Positions 51,419-60,847 are shown, counted from the stretch's first letter. The stretch is 64,000 nucleotides of DNA from Flavobacteriales bacterium (GCA_020635715.1 JACJZG010000008.1:1-64000); one strand, 5' to 3'. Program-made: numbers and translations. The notes: generated by a model from the sequence alone, not told the origin.

Positions 51419-52440
51419 CCCTTCCACATTTCAGAGAGGTAGTACACGGTGCCGGTGATCAGCATGTTCACGATGCCCAGCGGGATCAGGCCCTTCCAGC
51501 CGAGGTTCATCAGCTGGTCGAAGCGGAAGCGCGGTGTGGACCAGCGCACCCACATGAAGAAGAAGATGAAGAAGAAGGTCTTCGCGAACATCGATGCCGT
51601 ACCGATGAGCGTGGCGATGTTCGGGTCGAGGCCGAGCCTGTCCAGCCCGGGAACGTGGTAACCACCGAAGTACAGGGTGGCGATCACCGCGCTGCTGATG
51701 AACATGTTGGTGTACTCGGCGAAGAGGAAGAAGCCCAGCTTCATGCTGCTGAACTCGGTGTGGTAGCCACCAACGAGCTCCGTTTCGCACTCGGGCATGT
51801 CGAAGGGTGCGCGGTTCGTCTCCGCGAAGGCGCAGACCAGGAAGATGATGAAGCCGAGCGGCTGGCGGATCACGTTCCAGCCGTGCTCGATCTGGTAGTC
51901 GACGATGCCGCCCATGCTGAGCGTACCCGTGAGCATGACGAGGGCCACGATGCTGAGGCCGAGGCCGAGCTCGTAGCTCACCATCTGGCTGGCCGCGCGC
52001 ACCGCGCCGAGTAGCGCGTACTTGTTGTTGCTGGCCCAGCCGCCGAGCATGATGCCGTACACCCCGATGCTCACGATGGCGAAGACGTACAGGATCCCGA
52101 TCTCCGGATCCGTGCCCTGCAGCTTGAAGGTCTCGCCGAAAAGGGTCAGCTCACCACCCCACGGGATAACAACGCCAGTGAGCAGTGCGGTGGTCATGGC
52201 GATGGCCGGACCGAGGATGAAGAGGCGCTTGTTCGCGGCGGCGGGGATGAAGTCCTCCTTCATGAACATCTTGGCCCCGTCGGCCAGGGGTTGCAGGATG
52301 CCGAAGGGACCGGCACGGTTCGGGCCGATGCGGTCCTGGAGGAAGGCCGCCACCTTGCGTTCGCCGTAGGTGGAGTAGGCCGCCACGGTGAGGGTGATCA
52401 CGAAGAGCACCAGCAGGAGGATGGCCGTGGTGATGATCAT
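51415..52440 (-). CDS. nuoH: NADH-quinone oxidoreductase subunit H
   Basis: The 341-residue membrane subunit links the quinone site to the pumping arm. It shows AYSTYGERKVAAFLQDRIGP near the start and ETNRAPFDMPECETELVGGY in the charged loop that lines the quinone channel. It overlaps nuoG and nuoI by 4 bp each. Confidence 0.97.
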   Translation of the reverse strand: MIITTAILLLVLFVITLTVAAYSTYGERKVAAFLQDRIGPNRAGPFGILQPLADGAKMFMKEDFIPAAANKRLFILGPAIAMTTALLTGVVIPWGGELTLFGETFKLQGTDPEIGILYVFAIVSIGVYGIMLGGWASNNKYALLGAVRAASQMVSYELGLGLSIVALVMLTGTLSMGGIVDYQIEHGWNVIRQPLGFIIFLVCAFAETNRAPFDMPECETELVGGYHTEFSSMKLGFFLFAEYTNMFISSAVIATLYFGGYHVPGLDRLGLDPNIATLIGTASMFAKTFFFIFFFMWVRWSTPRFRFDQLMNLGWKGLIPLGIVNMLITGTVYYLSEMWKG

Positions 52441-53453
52441 CGGTCCTTCAGTTCTTTTCGTTTGGCCAGTTCAGGCACGTTGGGTGCGGGCGAAGTAAGC
52501 AAGGCCTGCTCGCGCTTCAACTGGTAATGCCCCTGACTGATCACGCTGTGCCGGTCGATCTTCCGGGGTCCTTCCACCGTCCACGCGTTCACATCCTTCC
52601 GGTCGAAGCGGCAGGTGTTGCAGATGAAGCTCTCCACCTCGCCCCACTGGTCCTTGCGACCCGTGACGCGCAGCACCTCGTTGCCCTTCATCCAGAGCAC
52701 CACCTTGCCGCTGCACTTCGGGTTCTCGCAGTCGCGGTGCGCGTCCACCGGATTGGTGAACCACACGCGGCTGGCGAAGCGGAAGGTCTTGTCGGTGAGC
52801 GCGCCCACGGGGCACACATCGATCATGTTCCCGCTGAAGTCGTTGTCGATGGCCTGCTGGATGTAGGTGCTGATCTCGGCCACATCGCCCCGGTTGATCA
52901 CGCCGTGCACGCGGCCGTCGGTGAGCTGTTCACCCACCTTCACACAACGGTAGCACAGGATGCAGCGCGTCATGTGCAATTTGATCGTGTCGCCGATGTC
53001 GATCGGGTCGAAGGTGCGGCGTTCGAACTCGTAGCGGCTCTCGCTCTTGCCGTTCTCGTAGCTCAGGTCCTGCAGGTGGCACTCACCGGCCTGGTCGCAG
53101 ATCGGGCAGTCCAGCGGGTGGTTGATCAGGAGCATCTCCACCACACCGTTCCGCGCATCGATGAGGGCGGGGTCGGTGGTGTTCGCCACCTCCATGCCGT
53201 CCATCACCGCCGTGCGGCAGCTGGCCACCGGCTTGGGCATGGGGCGCGGGTCCTTGTCGCTGCCCTTGGTCACCTTCACGATGCAGGTGCGGCAGTAGCC
53301 ACCACTCGTCTTCAACGAGCTGTAGTAGCACATCGCCGGTGGCACCACGTGGCGGTCAGCCTTGTTGCGCTCGCCGATCATGCGCGCCGCCTGCAGGATC
53401 GTGGTCCCATCAGGGACTTCGATCGAGATGCCGTCTATGGTGACCTTGGGCAT
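52437..53453 (-). CDS. nuoG: NADH-quinone oxidoreductase subunit G, short Bacteroidota form
   Basis: The 338-residue product has an N-terminal 2Fe-2S ferredoxin domain (CYYSSLKTSGGYCRTCIVKV), the His-Cys cluster motif (HPLDCPICDQAGECHLQDL), and the next 4Fe-4S set (MTRCILCYRCVKVGEQL, DVCPVGAL). It lacks the molybdopterin-oxidoreductase-like half of E. coli NuoG (about 900 residues); this short form is normal for Bacteroidota, so it is not a truncation. It transfers electrons between NuoF and NuoI. Confidence 0.92.
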   Translation of the reverse strand: MPKVTIDGISIEVPDGTTILQAARMIGERNKADRHVVPPAMCYYSSLKTSGGYCRTCIVKVTKGSDKDPRPMPKPVASCRTAVMDGMEVANTTDPALIDARNGVVEMLLINHPLDCPICDQAGECHLQDLSYENGKSESRYEFERRTFDPIDIGDTIKLHMTRCILCYRCVKVGEQLTDGRVHGVINRGDVAEISTYIQQAIDNDFSGNMIDVCPVGALTDKTFRFASRVWFTNPVDAHRDCENPKCSGKVVLWMKGNEVLRVTGRKDQWGEVESFICNTCRFDRKDVNAWTVEGPRKIDRHSVISQGHYQLKREQALLTSPAPNVPELAKRKELKDR

Positions 53454-53456
53454 GGG

Positions 53457-54812
53457 TTAAGCGGTCGCGAATTTGGCACTCTTGCGGAAAGGTTCCCGCG
53501 CAAAATGCTTCGGGTCCTTCACTTTCTCGCGGTGGGTGACGTGGTATTCGAACTCATCGCGGAAATGGCGGATGGCCGAGGCCACGGGCCAGGCGGCGGC
53601 ATCGCCCAAGGGGCAGATGGTGTTGCCTTCGATCTTCCGCTGGATGTCCCAGAGCAGCTCGATGTCCTCCATCCGGCCTTCGCCGTGCTCGAGCCGGTGC
53701 AGCACCTTCTCCATCCAGCCGGTGCCTTCGCGGCAGGGGCTGCATTGCCCACAGCTCTCGTGGTGGTAGAAGCGGGCGTGGTTCCAGGTACTGCGCACGA
53801 TGCACTGGGCATCGTTGTAGGCATAGAAGCCTCCAGAGCCAAGCATGGTGCCCTGCGCGAAACCGCCGTCGCTCAGGCTCTCATAGGTCATCAGGCGGTC
53901 CTCACCGGTGGGCGTCTTCAGGAACAGCTCGTAGGGTACGATGGGTACACTGCTGCCTCCGGGCACCACGGCCTTGAAGGCGCGACCATCCACACCGCCG
54001 CAGTATTCATCGCTGTTGATGAACTCGTCGCAGGTGATGCCGAGGTCGATCTCGTACACGCCGGGACGCTTGATGTTGCCACCCGCGCTGATGAGCTTGG
54101 TGCCCGTGCTCCGGCCGATGCCGATCTTGGCGTATTCCTCGCCGCCCTCGTTCACAATGGGCACCACGGCCGCGATGGTCTCGACGTTGTTCACCACCGT
54201 GGGGCAGTCGTAGAGGCCTTTCACCGCAGGAAAGGGTGGCTTGATCCGCGGATTGCCGCGTTTGCCTTCCAGGCTCTCCAACAGGGCGGTCTCTTCGCCG
54301 CAGATGTAGGCGCCGGCACCCACCTGTACATGGATGTCGTGGTCGAAGCCGCTGCCGAGGATGTTCTTCCCGAGCCAGCCCGCAGCCCTTGCTTCGGCGA
54401 TGGCCTGTTCCAGGATGCGGGCGACGTAGAAGTACTCACCGCGCACGTACACGTAGCTCGTGTTCGCACCGAGCGCGAAGCTCGACGTGATCATGCCTTC
54501 GACGAGGAGGTGCGGGATCCGCTCCATGAGGTAGCGGTCCTTGAAGGTGCCAGGCTCGCTCTCATCGGCGTTCACCACCAGGTAGCGGGGCACGCCTTCG
54601 GGCTTCGCGAGGAAGCTCCACTTCATTCCCGTTGGGAAGCCGGCACCACCGCGACCGCGCAGGCCGCTCTTCTTCACCTCCTCCAGCACGGCCTCGGGGC
54701 TCAAGGTCCTGAGTGCCTTCTCCACGCTGCGGTAACCGCCGTTCGCACGGTAGCCTTCCAGCCCCCGGATGCCGGGTTTGGTGATGTGCTCGAAGAGGAG
54801 TTTACGGCCCAT
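53457..54812 (-). CDS. nuoF: NADH-quinone oxidoreductase subunit F
   Basis: The 451-residue subunit binds NADH and FMN (GLRGRGGAGFPTGMKWSFL, then GAGAYICGEETALLESLEGK) and holds cluster N3 through SCGQCSPCREGTGWM and a later Cys (TICPLGDAAAWPV). It starts 95 bp behind nuoE, the only sizable gap in the operon, which is filled by an inverted repeat. Confidence 0.97.
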   Translation of the reverse strand: MGRKLLFEHITKPGIRGLEGYRANGGYRSVEKALRTLSPEAVLEEVKKSGLRGRGGAGFPTGMKWSFLAKPEGVPRYLVVNADESEPGTFKDRYLMERIPHLLVEGMITSSFALGANTSYVYVRGEYFYVARILEQAIAEARAAGWLGKNILGSGFDHDIHVQVGAGAYICGEETALLESLEGKRGNPRIKPPFPAVKGLYDCPTVVNNVETIAAVVPIVNEGGEEYAKIGIGRSTGTKLISAGGNIKRPGVYEIDLGITCDEFINSDEYCGGVDGRAFKAVVPGGSSVPIVPYELFLKTPTGEDRLMTYESLSDGGFAQGTMLGSGGFYAYNDAQCIVRSTWNHARFYHHESCGQCSPCREGTGWMEKVLHRLEHGEGRMEDIELLWDIQRKIEGNTICPLGDAAAWPVASAIRHFRDEFEYHVTHREKVKDPKHFAREPFRKSAKFATA

Positions 54813-54838
54813 TGTTCAGTGGAGTCGGCAAGCGGCAA

Positions 54839-54886
54839 GTAGTGAGCGGCAAGTAAAGGCGGTGGCGAACACTTGCCACTCGCTAC
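54839..54886. repeat. Inverted repeat of GAGYGGCAAGT units between nuoE and nuoF
   Basis: GTAGTGAGCGGCAAGT (54839-54854) pairs with ACTTGCCACTCGCTAC (54871-54886): 14 of 16 by Watson-Crick, one by G-U, around a 16-nt loop. Another AGCGGCAAGT copy precedes it at 54831-54840, and a related ACTTGCAGCTC follows at 54892. The unit matches GAGTGGCNAGT of the repeat at 1877-1981, so both belong to one dispersed family. Confidence 0.7.
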
Positions 54887-54907
54887 TCCGGACTTGCAGC
54901 TCTCTTC

Positions 54908-55465
54908 TCATCGATCCGTGTAATTGGTGCGTGAATTCCGGGCGCGCAGTTCATCGATCAGCGCATCCACCTTCTCGATGGTGAGGTCCTCGTGGTAGCC
55001 GGCGCCGCATTGCAGCATCGGTCCACTGCCACAGCTGCCGAGACATTCCACGGCCTTCAGGGTGAACATGCCATCCTTGGTGGTCTCTCCGGCGTGCACA
55101 CCGAGCTTCTTCTCCAGGTGATGGATCAGATCGTCGCTGCCGCGCAGCATGCACGGTGTGGTGCGGCAGACGTCGAGCACGTAGGTGCCCACCGGATGCA
55201 GGTTGAACATGCTGTAGAAGCTGGCCACCTCGTACACCTCGATATGACGCAGCCCCATGATATGGGCCACGGCATCCATGGCGTTCACGCTGAGCCAGCC
55301 GTCGTTCTCGGCCTGTGCAACGTGCAGGATCGGGATCAACGCGCTCTTGGTGCGGTCCTTCGGGTACCGGGCCATCAGTGCCCTGCATTCCGCCAGGCCA
55401 GCCTCGCTGAAGGAGAAGGGCTTGGTGCCCTCCGTGGTGGTGATGGGTCTCGTGCGCGCGCTCAT
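54908..55465 (-). CDS. nuoE: NADH-quinone oxidoreductase subunit E
   Basis: From ATG 55465, which overlaps the nuoD stop (ATGA), the 185-residue subunit carries the thioredoxin-like 2Fe-2S domain with Cys pairs in DVCRTTPCMLRG and VECLGSCGSGPM (cluster N1a). The reading frame is open far upstream inside nuoD, but that part is a shadow of nuoD. Confidence 0.95.
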   Translation of the reverse strand: MSARTRPITTTEGTKPFSFSEAGLAECRALMARYPKDRTKSALIPILHVAQAENDGWLSVNAMDAVAHIMGLRHIEVYEVASFYSMFNLHPVGTYVLDVCRTTPCMLRGSDDLIHHLEKKLGVHAGETTKDGMFTLKAVECLGSCGSGPMLQCGAGYHEDLTIEKVDALIDELRARNSRTNYTDR

Positions 55466-56697
55466 GCGTCCAGTTCGCCTGCGATCACGTTCATGCTGCT
55501 CATGGTGATGATCGCGTCGCTCAACATGCTGCCTTTGATCATCTCGGGGAAGGCCTGGTAGTAGATGTAGCACGGCCTCCGCAGGTGTAGGCGGAAGGGT
55601 GTGCGTCCACCATCGCTCACGAGGTAGAAGCCCAATTCGCCGTTGCCACCCTCCACGCAATGGTACACCTCGCCCACCGGCACCTCCACCTCTCCCATCA
55701 CGATCTTGAAGTGCCAGATCAGCGGCTCCATCGCACTGTACACCTCCTCCTTCGGCGGCAGCACCCATTCGGGGACATCCGCACGGAAGGTGGTCTTGTC
55801 GCTCATCTTCTCCAGCTTGTCCATCGCCTGGCGGATGATGGACAGGCTCTGCCGCATCTCCTCCTGGCGCACGGTGAAGCGGTCGTAGGTATCGCCGTTG
55901 GTGCCCACGGGGATGATGAAGTCGAACTCGTCGTAGCCGCTGTACGGATCGGCCACGCGCACATCGTAGTCCACACCCGCCGCGCGCAGGTTGGGACCGG
56001 TGAAGCCGTATTGCAGGGCACGCTCGCCGCTGATGGGTCCGCAGCCGATGGTGCGGTCCATGAAGATGCGGTTGCGCAGGAGCATGTTGTCGAACTCCTT
56101 CAACGAGGCGGGCAGTTCCTTCACGATCGCCTTGATCTTCGCCCACGCCGTATCGTTCCAGTTGCGCTCCCAGCCACCGATGCGGCCCATGTTCGTGGTG
56201 AGGCGCGCGCCGCAGATCTCCTCGTACACCTCGTAGATCCGCTCGCGCCACTGGTACACGTACAGGAAGGGAGTGGTGGCACCCACATCCTGCCCGATGA
56301 TCGTGTTGCAGATGATGTGATCGGCGATGCGCGCCAGCTCCATCACGATCACGCGCATGTACTGAACGCGCTGCGGCAGCTCGATGTTGAGCAGCTTCTC
56401 CACCGTCATGTGCCACCCCATGTTGTTGATGGGGGCACTGCAGTAGTTCATCCGGTCCGTCAGTGTGGTGATCTGGTAGAACGGACGGCGCTCGGCGATC
56501 TTCTCGAAGGCGCGGTGGATGTATCCGATGGTCTGCTGGGCGTCGAGGATGATCTCGCCGTCCATCGTCAGTACGTTCTGGAAGATGCCGTGCGTTGCCG
56601 GGTGCGTGGGACCCAGGTTGAGCGTGGTGAGCTCGCTCAGGTCCCGGCCTTCCACCAGGTCCTTGGACCAGTGATCGATGGGTGGTTGCTGGCTCAT
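55462..56697 (-). CDS. nuoD: NADH-quinone oxidoreductase subunit D
   Basis: From ATG 56697 (MSQQPPIDHWSKDL) the 411-residue 49-kDa-type subunit forms the quinone-binding site with NuoB. It shows LGPTHPATHGIFQNVLTMDG and the helix region IGYIHRAFEKIAERRPFYQ. NuoC and NuoD are separate proteins here, unlike the fused E. coli form. It overlaps nuoC and nuoE by 4 bp. Confidence 0.96.
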   Translation of the reverse strand: MSQQPPIDHWSKDLVEGRDLSELTTLNLGPTHPATHGIFQNVLTMDGEIILDAQQTIGYIHRAFEKIAERRPFYQITTLTDRMNYCSAPINNMGWHMTVEKLLNIELPQRVQYMRVIVMELARIADHIICNTIIGQDVGATTPFLYVYQWRERIYEVYEEICGARLTTNMGRIGGWERNWNDTAWAKIKAIVKELPASLKEFDNMLLRNRIFMDRTIGCGPISGERALQYGFTGPNLRAAGVDYDVRVADPYSGYDEFDFIIPVGTNGDTYDRFTVRQEEMRQSLSIIRQAMDKLEKMSDKTTFRADVPEWVLPPKEEVYSAMEPLIWHFKIVMGEVEVPVGEVYHCVEGGNGELGFYLVSDGGRTPFRLHLRRPCYIYYQAFPEMIKGSMLSDAIITMSSMNVIAGELDA

Positions 56698-57206
56698 CTT
56701 CCGAAGAAACGGTCGTCCTTGTCCTGGCGGGTGGGATCCTCCAGGGGATAATCCTTGCGCATCGGGAAGGCGGGGAAGTCCTCCATGTTCAGGATGCGCT
56801 TGAGGTTGGGGTGTCCCTTGAACTTGATCCCGAAGAAGTCCCAGGCCTCGCGCTCCATCCAGTTGGCGGTGGCCCATAGGTCGGTCGCGGTCTGGAACTC
56901 CAGGTCGTTGGCGCTGGTGCGGCACTTCACGCGGATGCGATGACCCGCTCGCATGTCGTGCAGGTGGTACACCAGTCCGAACTCCTGCGACTCGCCCGGG
57001 AAGTGCATGCCGCAGCAGGTGGTGAGGAAGTGGAAGCCGTGCTCATCGCGCAGGTTCCGCAGGAGATCATGCAGCGCCTCCTTCTTCACATGGATGCACA
57101 GCAGGTCGCGCTCCTGCTCGATGGCCGTGATCCGCTCACCGAAGGCGGCGTAGACCCGGTCCTTCACCTGCTGATCGCGCTCGGCCTTCACTGCGAACCC
57201 CGGCAT
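56694..57206 (-). CDS. nuoC: NADH-quinone oxidoreductase subunit C
   Basis: From ATG 57206 (MPGFAVKAERDQQVK) the 170-residue 30-kDa-type subunit shows the conserved EREAWDFFGIKFKGHPNLKR and LNMEDFPAFPMRKDYPLED end. The start shares one base with the nuoB stop (TGATG). Confidence 0.95.
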   Translation of the reverse strand: MPGFAVKAERDQQVKDRVYAAFGERITAIEQERDLLCIHVKKEALHDLLRNLRDEHGFHFLTTCCGMHFPGESQEFGLVYHLHDMRAGHRIRVKCRTSANDLEFQTATDLWATANWMEREAWDFFGIKFKGHPNLKRILNMEDFPAFPMRKDYPLEDPTRQDKDDRFFGR

Positions 57207-57772
57207 CAGTCGATGGCGTATTTGGTCAACAGGTCCTGGTACTCCTTGCTGTAGCGGCGGCGCAGGCTCTCGTTCTTGGCGAGCTCCTGGATCCGCAGGA
57301 TGCCGTCGATGACCTGCTCCGGACGCGGTGGGCAGCCCGGGATGTAGACGTCCACCGGTATCACCCGGTCGATGCCCTGCAGCACGCTGTAGCTGTCGAA
57401 GATGCCACCGGTGCAGGCACAGGCGCCCATGCTCAGCACCCACTTGGGTTCGGCCATCTGCATGTACACGTCGCGCAGGACGGGCGCCATCTTCTTGGCG
57501 ATGGTGCCCATCACCATGAGCAGGTCGCTCTGGCGCGGGCTGAAGCTGAGACGCTCCATGCCGAAGCGGCTGAGGTCGTAATGCGAGCTCATGGTGCTCA
57601 TGAACTCGATGCCGCAACAGCTCGTGGCGAAGGGCAGGGGCCACAGGCTGTTGGCGCGGGCCAGTCCGATCGCCTGGTCCACCCGCGTGGCGAAGAAGCC
57701 CTCTCCGGAGTGCCCTTCGGGGGCCTTCACGATCGTCGGCGTGGGCCGTTCGATGCCGCGTTGTTCGCTCAT
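57206..57772 (-). CDS. nuoB: NADH-quinone oxidoreductase subunit B
   Basis: The 188-residue subunit holds the terminal cluster N2: TSCCGIEF, GACACTGG and YIPGCPPRPE supply the four Cys. It passes electrons to quinone with NuoD. Its ATG overlaps the nuoA stop (ATGA). Confidence 0.97.
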   Translation of the reverse strand: MSEQRGIERPTPTIVKAPEGHSGEGFFATRVDQAIGLARANSLWPLPFATSCCGIEFMSTMSSHYDLSRFGMERLSFSPRQSDLLMVMGTIAKKMAPVLRDVYMQMAEPKWVLSMGACACTGGIFDSYSVLQGIDRVIPVDVYIPGCPPRPEQVIDGILRIQELAKNESLRRRYSKEYQDLLTKYAID

Positions 57773-58140
57773 TCGATCTTCATTACACCTTTCCGTAGCA
57801 CGTAATAGAGGCCCGCCATCACAAAGATCACGAAGACCACCATCTCCACGAAGCCTAACGCACCGAGCGCCTTGAAGTTCACCGCCCAGGGGTAGAGGAA
57901 GATGACCTCCACATCAAAGAGCACGAAAAGGATGGCGATCAACAAGTACTTCACACTGAAGGGCTTGCGCGCGTTGCCATGCTGCTCGATGCCGCACTCG
58001 AAGCTCTCGTCCTTCTTCTTGCCGTGGATCTTCGGGCCCAGCCAAGCCGCTGCCGAAAGGGCGAAACCCACGAAGCCCACGGCGATGGCCGTCTGGATCA
58101 GGACCGGGATGTAGTCGTTGGGGGTCGAAATGGCTTCCAC
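57769..58140 (-). CDS. nuoA: NADH-quinone oxidoreductase subunit A
   Basis: The 123-residue membrane subunit starts at GTG 58140; no better ATG is in frame. It has three helices and the conserved loop KKKDESFECGIEQHGNARKP followed by FSVKYLLIAILFVLFDVEVI. It is the first gene of the nuoABCDEFGHIJKLMN unit, 26 bp behind a consensus -7 box. Confidence 0.96.
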   Translation of the reverse strand: MEAISTPNDYIPVLIQTAIAVGFVGFALSAAAWLGPKIHGKKKDESFECGIEQHGNARKPFSVKYLLIAILFVLFDVEVIFLYPWAVNFKALGALGFVEMVVFVIFVMAGLYYVLRKGVMKIE

Positions 58141-58166
58141 GGAGCGCTGGGGTCGGGTAGGGTGGC

Positions 58167-58174
58167 CAAATGTA
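58167..58174 (-). promoter_or_regulatory. Consensus -7 promoter box (TACATTTG) of the nuo operon
   Basis: TACATTTG on the minus strand is a full match to TAnnTTTG, 26 bp before the nuoA GTG, giving a leader of about 20 nt. It is the only good candidate ahead of the 13-kb operon. Confidence 0.65.
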
Positions 58175-58481
58175 CTGCCCTACCCCATTTGGGGGAAGAT
58201 TCGTCGGCAATAGTTCATGGTTTGGAAGGTGCCATAGGTCATCCACCCCGATCAGAAGTCGTTGGGTTCAACGGATGGGCAGCGAGCCGGCCACTGATCC
58301 CGTCTTAACTTCGGACTGAACCAGAATGTCGAACAATGGATGATGGATCCATCTCAAAGCCTCGGGGAAAAGGACAGTTTCTTCGGGATACGCGGGAGGT
58401 ACCGGCTGGTGTGTATAGCGTAGAGCTGTTCCAAGCGAGCGAACGGATCGCCATCGAACGTTTGATCGTACAACCCGCCCA
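58175..58481. other. Divergent gap between nuo promoter and T9SS cargo genes
   Basis: The 341-bp gap between nuoA and the cargo gene at 58482 holds the nuo promoter and a short dyad (CCCCATTTGGGG, near 58182-58194). No gene is recognised; minus-strand open frames over 58268-58627 read as shadow of the plus-strand gene. Confidence 0.4.
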
Positions 58482-59963
58482 ATGAGGATCGCGCGGAATA
58501 TCGCCCTGCACATGGCTGCCAGCTTGGTGGCCATGTGCGGCTGGGCGCAGTTCCCGCTCACCATCGACCCCAGTTTCGAGTATTGTGTGACACCCGAACT
58601 CATCGAACAGTTCGGTGAGGGATTCAAGGTCTACGATGTGTCCTTAAGAGAGGATGGGACCATGATCACCACGGGTAACCGACTTCAGAAAGTCGTTCAT
58701 CCGTGGGCGGCAAGCGGTGGAGGTGTCCTCAAGATCTCCAACACTGGCGCGTACATCGAATCGCCATTCACCGGCCCATCCAGCAGCAAGATCGCGGAGC
58801 TTCCAAATGGTCAATATTTCTATGGTTACAAGCGGTTCGAGAATTCGGGTGAACGAGACTTCTCCTTTGGTGGCATGGGACTTCCATATACTTCGATCAG
58901 CGACTGGTATGTTTTCGAGGACCGCTCTGTCTTGGTGGGAGGGGCTTTCAAACTGGAGCCGGAGGGGCTGATCGAATACGGACTAGTCAAAGTGGACGAG
59001 TGGGGCCTGCCTGATCCGAGCTTCACCGCGCGCAAGGTGGGCCCTGGCACCAGTCGTGTGGTAAACACGCTGGAACCGCTCAGCAATGGGCAGTTCCTGG
59101 CGAATGGCACCTTTAGCACCTACGATGGCGAATTCTCCGGCCCGGTGGCCCGGATCAACGCTGATGGCTCCCGCGACCCATCGTTCTATTTTCCTGCGTG
59201 GAAGGGTACGATCGGCGTGGTCCTGGAACAGCCCGATGGCAAATTGATCCTGGGCGGCCGGTTCTGGATGAACGACACCGAGGACACCTTGAAGGTGGTC
59301 CGCATTTTCCCGGATGGTTCCCTGGACCCGAGCTTCAACAACTTCGTTGATTACCGGACCGGAACAGGACCGTGGAGTGCAATTGCAAGCGGGGTGAACG
59401 TGCTTACACCGCTTGGGGACGGCCGCATCGTGGTGGGCGGGATGTTCGACCGGATCGACGGACAGATGCGGAGTTGCATCGCCTGCATCGATACCCTAGG
59501 CAACCTGCTTGATTGTTGGGCTGACGGGGGGCTTGTTCCTGAAGCGTACACTCCTGGCGGTGGGCCTTATGCTCAACTGTTCGGTTTCGAGTGCCTTTCC
59601 AATGGCGATTGTTACCTGTTCGGTGAGTACAAGGGTTTCATCGATGCCATTGGGCTGCACCCACGCCAGTGCTTGATGTCACGGGTGTTCATGCCGGGGG
59701 TGGGTGTTGATGAGCCTGTTCCTGAATGCAGCCCATTGACGGTTTGGCCGAACCCGGGGTCGGACCGTCTTTCGTTTCGGAGCCCAGATGGCGACTCGGG
59801 CTACTTCACATTGTACGATGCGAACGGCAGGCTTGTTGAAATGGGTCCGTTCGCTTCGGAAATGGTGGTGCTTGATGTCGAACATCTTGCTGCTGGTTTC
59901 TATCACCTGAATGTCGTAACGCGCTCCGGCAAGCACGCCGGCGCTGAATGGCTGAAGCAATGA
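58482..59963 (+). CDS. Delta-60 repeat T9SS-secreted protein
   Basis: The 493-residue product has a signal peptide (MRIARNIALHMAASLVAMCG, cleavage near WAQ). It holds delta-60-like beta-propeller repeats with D-G-S-x-D-P-S-F phrases (NADGSRDPSFYF, PDGSLDPSFNNF). It ends with a T9SS type A sorting domain (VWPNPGSDRLSFRSPDG, then LAAGFYHLNVVTRSGKH). It is the first of three cargo genes that overlap by 4 bp. Composition is more AT-rich than in the nuo operon. Confidence 0.85.
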   Translation: MRIARNIALHMAASLVAMCGWAQFPLTIDPSFEYCVTPELIEQFGEGFKVYDVSLREDGTMITTGNRLQKVVHPWAASGGGVLKISNTGAYIESPFTGPSSSKIAELPNGQYFYGYKRFENSGERDFSFGGMGLPYTSISDWYVFEDRSVLVGGAFKLEPEGLIEYGLVKVDEWGLPDPSFTARKVGPGTSRVVNTLEPLSNGQFLANGTFSTYDGEFSGPVARINADGSRDPSFYFPAWKGTIGVVLEQPDGKLILGGRFWMNDTEDTLKVVRIFPDGSLDPSFNNFVDYRTGTGPWSAIASGVNVLTPLGDGRIVVGGMFDRIDGQMRSCIACIDTLGNLLDCWADGGLVPEAYTPGGGPYAQLFGFECLSNGDCYLFGEYKGFIDAIGLHPRQCLMSRVFMPGVGVDEPVPECSPLTVWPNPGSDRLSFRSPDGDSGYFTLYDANGRLVEMGPFASEMVVLDVEHLAAGFYHLNVVTRSGKHAGAEWLKQ

Positions 59964-60847
59964 GGAACATTTGTGCATGGGTTGCGGTGCTGCTCTCGTG
60001 CAGTTTTTCTGCACAGGAGTGGGCTCCACTCGGGGCCACTTGGCACTATCATCACTACATCCAAGGATTTCCGCCGTACGAAGGATACGTGCGCTTTGAA
60101 GCGGTAACGGATACTGTCATCAACGGTCAGCCCACCCGTAAGATCTTGGCGAACAACGACCAATCGAGCTTTTACACGCATGCTACCGATGGGGTGGCCT
60201 GGGTGTATGTGCCTTCGGCCGAAGCCTTCGACACCCTCTTCAACTTCAATGCTACCCCGGGTGATCATTGGCAGATGGTGCCCTTGCCCGAACCGCTCTG
60301 GTGTACCGCTGAAAGCTGGATGGAGGTGGTGGACACCGGCACGACCGTGATCAGTGACCGTTCGCTCCGCTGGTTAGCGGTGAACTATCACAACCTGCAG
60401 GATGACGGCTTTGAAGCAGTCCTACCGGACACGATCGTCGAGCGATTAGGGCCAATGGATATGTTCATGCTGCCGCAAGAGCAATGCAATACGTGGGTCA
60501 GTCCAGGGTCCATATTCGGTCTGTTCTGTTACGCGGATGCGGAGGTGACCTACCAGAGCCCTTCTGTAGCGGATTGCCAGCTCGGAATGGGTCTTGCCGC
60601 TGAGGCGAATTCACCGGATGTGCGACTGTACCCGAATCCAGGCCATGATGGTTTCACGCTGTCCATGTCGGTGGGTTCTCTAAGCCTGATCGCTGTTTAC
60701 GATGCACGTGGCGCGAAGGTCCATGACTCGGGACCGATCGCCACATCCATACGCGTTGATACCTCGGACTGGCCAAGTGGCTTGTACAGCATTCACGTGT
60801 ACGGTGATGGCGGTCAACTTACGAGAACGAAATGGGTCAAACAATGA
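59960..60847 (+). CDS. T9SS-secreted protein of unknown function, paralogue 1
   Basis: From ATG 59960, overlapping the previous stop (ATGA), the 295-residue product has a signal peptide (MRNICAWVAVLLSCSFSAQ), a middle domain starting EWAPLGATWHYHHYIQG with DTLFNFNATPGDHWQMVPLP, and a T9SS type A tail (LYPNPGHDGFTLSMS, then WPSGLYSIHVYGDGGQ). It is a paralogue of the next gene: both share an xPGxxWxH/WWHTY start, an aromatic-xFDP/FNAxxGD segment and a VERxGxxxxx phrase. Confidence 0.75.
   Translation: MRNICAWVAVLLSCSFSAQEWAPLGATWHYHHYIQGFPPYEGYVRFEAVTDTVINGQPTRKILANNDQSSFYTHATDGVAWVYVPSAEAFDTLFNFNATPGDHWQMVPLPEPLWCTAESWMEVVDTGTTVISDRSLRWLAVNYHNLQDDGFEAVLPDTIVERLGPMDMFMLPQEQCNTWVSPGSIFGLFCYADAEVTYQSPSVADCQLGMGLAAEANSPDVRLYPNPGHDGFTLSMSVGSLSLIAVYDARGAKVHDSGPIATSIRVDTSDWPSGLYSIHVYGDGGQLTRTKWVKQ

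Noticed and set aside
52437..53453. NuoG looking truncated.
   Set aside because: Short NuoG without the molybdopterin half is normal for Bacteroidota, and all expected cluster motifs up to DVCPVGAL are present.
54908..56416. A 502-codon frame suggesting a fused protein upstream of nuoE.
   Set aside because: Its first two thirds are a shadow of nuoD in another frame; nuoE starts at 55465 with an ATGA overlap.
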